Source of the DNA: Bacteroidota bacterium
GTDB lineage: Bacteria; Bacteroidota; Bacteroidia; JAHEXY01
Assembly (NCBI GenBank): GCA_023251875.1
Contig: JAHEXY010000001.1
Location: forward strand, 62,001-126,000
DNA: 64,000 nt
Reading direction: 5' to 3'
Part shown: positions 60,107 to 64,000 of the stretch, piece after piece
Position numbering within the stretch: position 1 is the first letter of the stretch
How the letters are laid out: each line of letters opens with the position of its first letter
The notes under the pieces: generated by a model
Seen by the model: the letters and a program-made list of their open reading frames with translations, nothing else
Told to the model about the DNA's origin: nothing
The model's database searches: none
Program-made: the position numbers and the translations under genes

Positions 60107-61129
60107 CTAAATCTCTTTTAGGTTGCAGATAGCATCTAAATTAAATTCATCTTGTTTAAAATAAATTGCGTTTCCTTTAGCCGCATGATAGCTTGCTAAA
60201 TATTCTTGTTCCGTTTGCCCCGGGGTAGGAATAAAAACGGCCTTTTTATTTAATACCGCTAAATCCATTATGGTTGAATAACCGGAACGGCAAAGAATAA
60301 TTTGAGCATTTAAAATTGCTTCTTGCATTTGATTTGTTTCAAGATGAGAATAAAGGGTAACGTGATTGGGAGCATTTAATTTTTCTGTTAATCCGGGAGT
60401 GCCTCTTACAATTGTAGTTTTGATTTTTATGGTTGTTAATTGTTCCATTATTTTTTTTTCTAATATTGTTCGTTGCGGTTCCGGACCAGAAAGTAATATT
60501 AACAGTTTTTGCCCCTCTTCCCTTAAGGAAGATGTTGGGGAATGAGCCGTAAACCTACTTAATGGACCAATAAATTTTGCATTGTGCGGTAAAGGATATT
60601 GGTGTGATAGATCTCCCGACAAATTATTTTCTCCCGCATAATCCGGAATCCAGCATTCATCATAATGTTTAATAAACCATTTATTAATACGGTATAAAAT
60701 GGGTTCAAGGAATTTTAATTGATTTGTACTCTTAATCATTATTTGATGGGTCATAAAAATGCATTTCACATTTTTATTCCAAAGGCCATAGCGGTTATCA
60801 GAAATAACAGTATCTATCTTATATTCATCAATTATTTTTTCTAGCGCTTGATGTTCTTGATAAATTTTAAATACAATTTTTGGAGACGAAAACAACATTT
60901 GCAAAACCATTGATCGGTTTTCAGCATACGCAATATCATATCCTAAAAATTTTACAAATTGTAATTGTGGAAATTCATTTTGTAATAATACGAAAGGCCT
61001 TCCTTCTGCAGCAATAATTACTTCGGCTTTTTCTTCTAAATACTTTCTAATTATTGGAATACATCTGGTAGCATGGCCAAGGCCCCAATCAAGCGGGCAA
61101 ATAAGAATGCGATTTTGTTTGTTGCTCAT
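60107..61129 (-). CDS. MurG-like glycosyltransferase family protein
   Basis: A 340-residue cytosolic protein with a GT-B fold. The N-terminal half starts ILICPLDWGLGHATRCIPII, the MurG/UgtP-like GxGHxxR loop. The C-terminal half has LLILLSGPEPQR, the donor-site pattern ILCRSGYSTIMDLAVLNKKAVFIPTPGQTEQEYLA and a short end. It resembles the MJ1255/glycosyltransferase family 28 C-terminal group; donor and acceptor are unknown. Residues ~195-206 (HSPTSSLREEGQ) are an in-frame palindromic repeat located in the linker between the two halves. Upstream ATG codons at 61135 and 61144 are possible starts; MSNKQNRILI at 61129 gives the best family fit. Confidence 0.8.
   Translation of the reverse strand: MSNKQNRILICPLDWGLGHATRCIPIIRKYLEEKAEVIIAAEGRPFVLLQNEFPQLQFVKFLGYDIAYAENRSMVLQMLFSSPKIVFKIYQEHQALEKIIDEYKIDTVISDNRYGLWNKNVKCIFMTHQIMIKSTNQLKFLEPILYRINKWFIKHYDECWIPDYAGENNLSGDLSHQYPLPHNAKFIGPLSRFTAHSPTSSLREEGQKLLILLSGPEPQRTILEKKIMEQLTTIKIKTTIVRGTPGLTEKLNAPNHVTLYSHLETNQMQEAILNAQIILCRSGYSTIMDLAVLNKKAVFIPTPGQTEQEYLASYHAAKGNAIYFKQDEFNLDAICNLKEI
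60512..60545. repeat. GC-rich palindromic repeat inside the glycosyltransferase gene
   Basis: Plus strand CCCCTCTTCCCTTAAGGAAG and ATGTTGGGGAATG: the stem CTTCC/GGAAG with flanking matches, plus the tail. On the coding strand it is translated as HSPTSSLREEG. It is the most diverged of the four intragenic copies. Confidence 0.75.
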
Positions 61130-61191
61130 CACCATAAGCAACAAATATACAGTAGAGTTTATATAAATTTAGCAACATTATCTTTTTTTAA

Positions 61192-61227
61192 GCCCTCATC
61201 CCATCCTTCTCCTAAAGGAGAAGGGGA
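61192..61227. repeat. GC-rich palindromic repeat, intergenic copy between two minus-strand genes
   Basis: GCCCTCATCCCAT, then CCTTCTCC (61205-61212), loop TAAA, and GGAGAAGG (61217-61224), then GGAG. Same family and orientation as the deoC copy. It lies in the 157-base gap upstream of the glycosyltransferase gene; the rest of the gap is AT-rich without clear signals. Confidence 0.85.
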
Positions 61228-61301
61228 GTTTGGAATTAATGAATAGATACTTAACTAATATAAACTCTAGTGTAAATAATTGGATTTAAAATTTGATTTT
61301 T

Positions 61302-64000
61302 TTATCTGATAAGATGCACACCACCTTTAAACTGTTGTTCTTTGCCATTTTCGTATTTAATGGCAACTTCATATACATACATACCTTGAGTAGATTTGTC
61401 TCCATTTATATTAGTGCCATCCCATCCATTTTGCATTTTGTCGGTTGAAAAAATTTGGTCTCCCCATCTGTCGTAAATACGCATTAAAAATTGATCAATG
61501 CCTAATCCTACTACTGTAAAATTATCATTTTTGCCATCACCATTCGGAGTAAATGCATTAGGAATATACAATGAATTATCCGGTTTTATTCTCACTGTTT
61601 TCATACTTGAATCAATACAACCTGAATTATTTGAAGCAACCAATAAAACTGTATACATACCTGTATCTGCATACGCATGTGAAAAATCAGTTTCATTATT
61701 TTTTGTGTTGCCATCACCTAAAAACCAAACTAAAGACTGAGCTCCTGTAGAATTATCAGAAAAATCAATAGTTGATTCTAATAAACTTGTTTCGCTCTTA
61801 CTCAAATCAAAATCTGCTTTTACTTCATTAAATGTAGTATTGATGGTTTCTTCTGAAACGGCTTTGCAACCTTCAATCGAGATAACGGTTAATGTAATTA
61901 CGTGAGCTCCTTGAGTAGAAAAAATATGACTTGGATTAATTTGAGTGCTACTTGCACCATCTCCAAAACTCCAATTCCAATTACTAATTGTAGAATTTGA
62001 AATAGAAGATTGATCTGTATATTCTACCGTTTGAGCGGTGCACTGATAAGTATCTTGGTAATCAAAAGCAGCAATAGGAGATGGATATACATTAATAGTT
62101 TGTGTTAAGCTATCTAAACATCCTTTATTAGATGCAATTAAGGTAACTGAATATTTTCCGGCACTAGCAAAAATCGGACTTGGATTTTGTATTGAAGATG
62201 TATTTCCATCACCCAAATTCCAAGTCCATGATAAATTATTATTTCCAACAACAGAAGTTTGATTTGTAAAATCAACTTGCTGATTGGTACAAGCCAGTGA
62301 TGTACCAAAATCAACAATGGGTCTTTCATTTACATTTACCTGAGCAAATGCAGTATCCTTACATCCCAATATAGAGGTAACAATTAAGCTTACTTCAAAA
62401 GTAGAGTCTGTATTATATGAATGAACCGGATTTGCTAAAGTTGAAGTGTTATTGTCTCCAAAATTCCATTGCCAGGTTGAAATTCCTCCGTTTGATATGA
62501 ATGATTTATCAGAAAACGGAATGCTATCTAATTTACAAGCATCCGTAACACCTGTGTTTGCAACAGGTAAAGGATTAATTTGAACTTGTTGCGTATCTTG
62601 ATCAACACATCCTAAATCAGAAGTTACTTCTAATGTTATTGCATAGTTACCACTACCCGAATAAGCATAACCAGGTTTTTTAAGCCTTGAAATATATCCA
62701 TTACCAAAATTCCACACATAATCTTTTATACTTGATCCACTTGATGCTTGTGAAGTATTTACTAAACTCAAGCTATCATTTTCACAAAACATATTTGAAG
62801 AAAGATTAAAACCGGCAATAGGGCTATCATATACACTAACTTGTTGAGTTGTAAAAGCAGTACAACCTGAATCTGTAGTAATGGACAATGTTACAGCATA
62901 ATTTCCTGCTGCTGCATAAACATGTATCGGATTTTTAATGGAAGCATAATTACCATCCCCCAAATCCCAATTCCAACCATTTATTTTTCCTACGCTTGCA
63001 ATACTTGCATCAGTAAAATTGGTGGTATCTCCAATACAAACATTAGCTGCTTTAAATGCAACTATAGGATTTGCTGTAGCTCTTATGCTTTCTGAAAAAG
63101 AAGCACTACATCCGTTTGAACTAATTACTGATAAATTTACCAAATAGCTCGTTTTTGTGCTGTACACATGAATTGGATTGCTAACAGAATCTGTTGAACC
63201 ATCACCAAAATTCCATGACCACGAAACAAGATTTGAAGCTGATGTTGTATCCATAAAAACAATAGTATCATTTTGACAAGAGGTTTGATAAGTAAAGCCA
63301 ACATTTATTTCTTCTACATTTATGGCAAGTGTATCATTTAAAATGCAAGTTCCAATATTTACTTGCACTGAATAAGTATCTGCAACATTAACTTGTATAC
63401 TTGTTGTAGTTGCTCCGGTTGACCATAAATAAGTAGCTCCCGAAGAAGTTGCATCAAGAGTTACCGTTGCCCCTGAACAAATTAAGGTATCATTACCTAA
63501 ATTAATTTTTGCAGGCATATTGATATTTATTGAAGCGGTATCGTATAAAATCTTACATCCTGAATAAACGGTAAGAGCAGCTAAATAGGTTCCATTTATG
63601 GTATACGTATGTGATAAACTTAAATCATTAGAAAACGATCCATCGCCATAGGTTAATACTATTGAATCGGGTTGGCTAGAAAAATTACTCGAAAAAGAAA
63701 CTTCTATTCCATTATTACAGGCGCCCAGATTATAACTTAACACCAATGGACTATTGTTGGAATCAAAAAAGTTTTGTGGAAAGTTGGGAAGCCCCCATTT
63801 GCATATTCTCCCATTCAAGCCAACTGCAGAATCAACATAAGCACATGCCGTACCGGCAGCATTGGGATTGGTAATAGCACCAATAGAAGCTGCACCGTAA
63901 GTAGCCACATAAATTTTTCCGTCAGGCGCATTTTGTAATGAACCAATATAGCTTGCTGCAGTAGTTCCTACCAATATTTGTGAGGCAGCAATATTGGATG
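61302..64000 (-). CDS. Large secreted multi-PKD protein with T9SS type B domain (5' end outside window)
   Basis: The frame is open to the window edge. The first visible residues are SNIAASQILVGTTAAS, so no start codon is inside the window, and 899 residues are seen. The visible part begins with the end of a propeller-like domain (GSLQNAPDGKIYVATYG), followed by eight PKD-like domains with motifs such as WSWNFGDGSTDSVSNPIHVY and WNWDLGDGNYASIKNPIHVY, and a C-terminal type B domain (IPNAFTPNGDGKNDNF, IYDRWGDQIFS, GWDGTNING, ending GGVHLIR). PKD tandem repeats form a stalk on cell-surface proteins, so an adhesin-like role is plausible. The domain order is the one usual for gliding-motility-associated T9SS cargo, with more PKD units than the protein at 9168-10964. 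Confidence 0.9.
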   Translation of the reverse strand, partial: SNIAASQILVGTTAASYIGSLQNAPDGKIYVATYGAASIGAITNPNAAGTACAYVDSAVGLNGRICKWGLPNFPQNFFDSNNSPLVLSYNLGACNNGIEVSFSSNFSSQPDSIVLTYGDGSFSNDLSLSHTYTINGTYLAALTVYSGCKILYDTASININMPAKINLGNDTLICSGATVTLDATSSGATYLWSTGATTTSIQVNVADTYSVQVNIGTCILNDTLAINVEEINVGFTYQTSCQNDTIVFMDTTSASNLVSWSWNFGDGSTDSVSNPIHVYSTKTSYLVNLSVISSNGCSASFSESIRATANPIVAFKAANVCIGDTTNFTDASIASVGKINGWNWDLGDGNYASIKNPIHVYAAAGNYAVTLSITTDSGCTAFTTQQVSVYDSPIAGFNLSSNMFCENDSLSLVNTSQASSGSSIKDYVWNFGNGYISRLKKPGYAYSGSGNYAITLEVTSDLGCVDQDTQQVQINPLPVANTGVTDACKLDSIPFSDKSFISNGGISTWQWNFGDNNTSTLANPVHSYNTDSTFEVSLIVTSILGCKDTAFAQVNVNERPIVDFGTSLACTNQQVDFTNQTSVVGNNNLSWTWNLGDGNTSSIQNPSPIFASAGKYSVTLIASNKGCLDSLTQTINVYPSPIAAFDYQDTYQCTAQTVEYTDQSSISNSTISNWNWSFGDGASSTQINPSHIFSTQGAHVITLTVISIEGCKAVSEETINTTFNEVKADFDLSKSETSLLESTIDFSDNSTGAQSLVWFLGDGNTKNNETDFSHAYADTGMYTVLLVASNNSGCIDSSMKTVRIKPDNSLYIPNAFTPNGDGKNDNFTVVGLGIDQFLMRIYDRWGDQIFSTDKMQNGWDGTNINGDKSTQGMYVYEVAIKYENGKEQQFKGGVHLIR

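Overview
The window is a 64 kb piece of an AT-rich Bacteroidota chromosome. The main evidence is the number of secreted proteins that end in type IX secretion (T9SS) sorting domains: type A in seven proteins and type B (gliding-motility-like, CHU_C) in two. Supporting signs are SprB-like and PKD repeats, TAnnTTTG -7 promoter boxes, near absence of Shine-Dalgarno sequences, an ECF sigma factor paired with a membrane-anchored beta-barrel protein, and MqnD of the futalosine menaquinone route. The closest order cannot be told from sequence alone. I saw no rRNA, tRNA, CRISPR array, phage genes or intact insertion sequence, and no gene-free stretch exceeds 300 bases.

Layout. 1-5.8 kb (all minus): 3'-truncated gatA, an epoxide-hydrolase-like enzyme, tatA, then an ECF sigma / barrel protein / T9SS protein operon, followed by a Kazal-type lipoprotein and a small lipoprotein. 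The last two transcription units share an ECF-like promoter (ATGCAACC-N15/16-CATCTAT). 6-12.7 kb (minus): SPOR protein, PhoD-like T9SS phosphatase, Smr-domain protein, PKD/type B protein, DUF2279-like protein with microsatellites at its 5' end, and cysC. 12.8-20 kb (plus): deoC, yebC, a decayed AlbA_2/RecG-like gene, a 173-bp MITE-like palindromic element, two PIN-domain toxin-antitoxin modules, an aldehyde dehydrogenase and a separate catalytically dead aldehyde-dehydrogenase-like half. Together the last two resemble a split ALDH16. 20-23.9 kb: an S24/XRE repressor with palindromic operators, a T9SS protein and uvrC. 23.9-33.6 kb: three SBBP-repeat T9SS proteins, two of them giant paralogues whose last 2.4 kb are almost identical. 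33.6-46 kb: EamA transporter, hemW, S41 protease, superoxide dismutase, fbp, mfd, and a TPR-CHAT protease-like protein. 46-55.7 kb: PlsC-like acyltransferase, a NagB-like/alpha-beta-hydrolase fusion, a PvdQ-like Ntn acylase, a two-gene cassette (acyltransferase-3 and metallo-hydrolase) bounded by ~84-bp direct repeats, mqnD and ispH. 55.8-64 kb: T9SS subtilase, radC, a MurG-like glycosyltransferase, and a large PKD/type B protein running off the right edge.

The most unusual signal is a family of GC-rich palindromic repeats (stem CCCTCTCC/GGAGAGGG plus a CCTCTCCCTA-type tail). At least eight copies occur. Four are intergenic. Four lie inside coding sequences without breaking the frame, adding 12-35 residues to Mfd, MqnD, a glycosyltransferase and the C terminus of the metallo-hydrolase. 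Other low-complexity repeat families sit directly in front of start codons (deoC, yebC, fbp, hemW, DUF2279).
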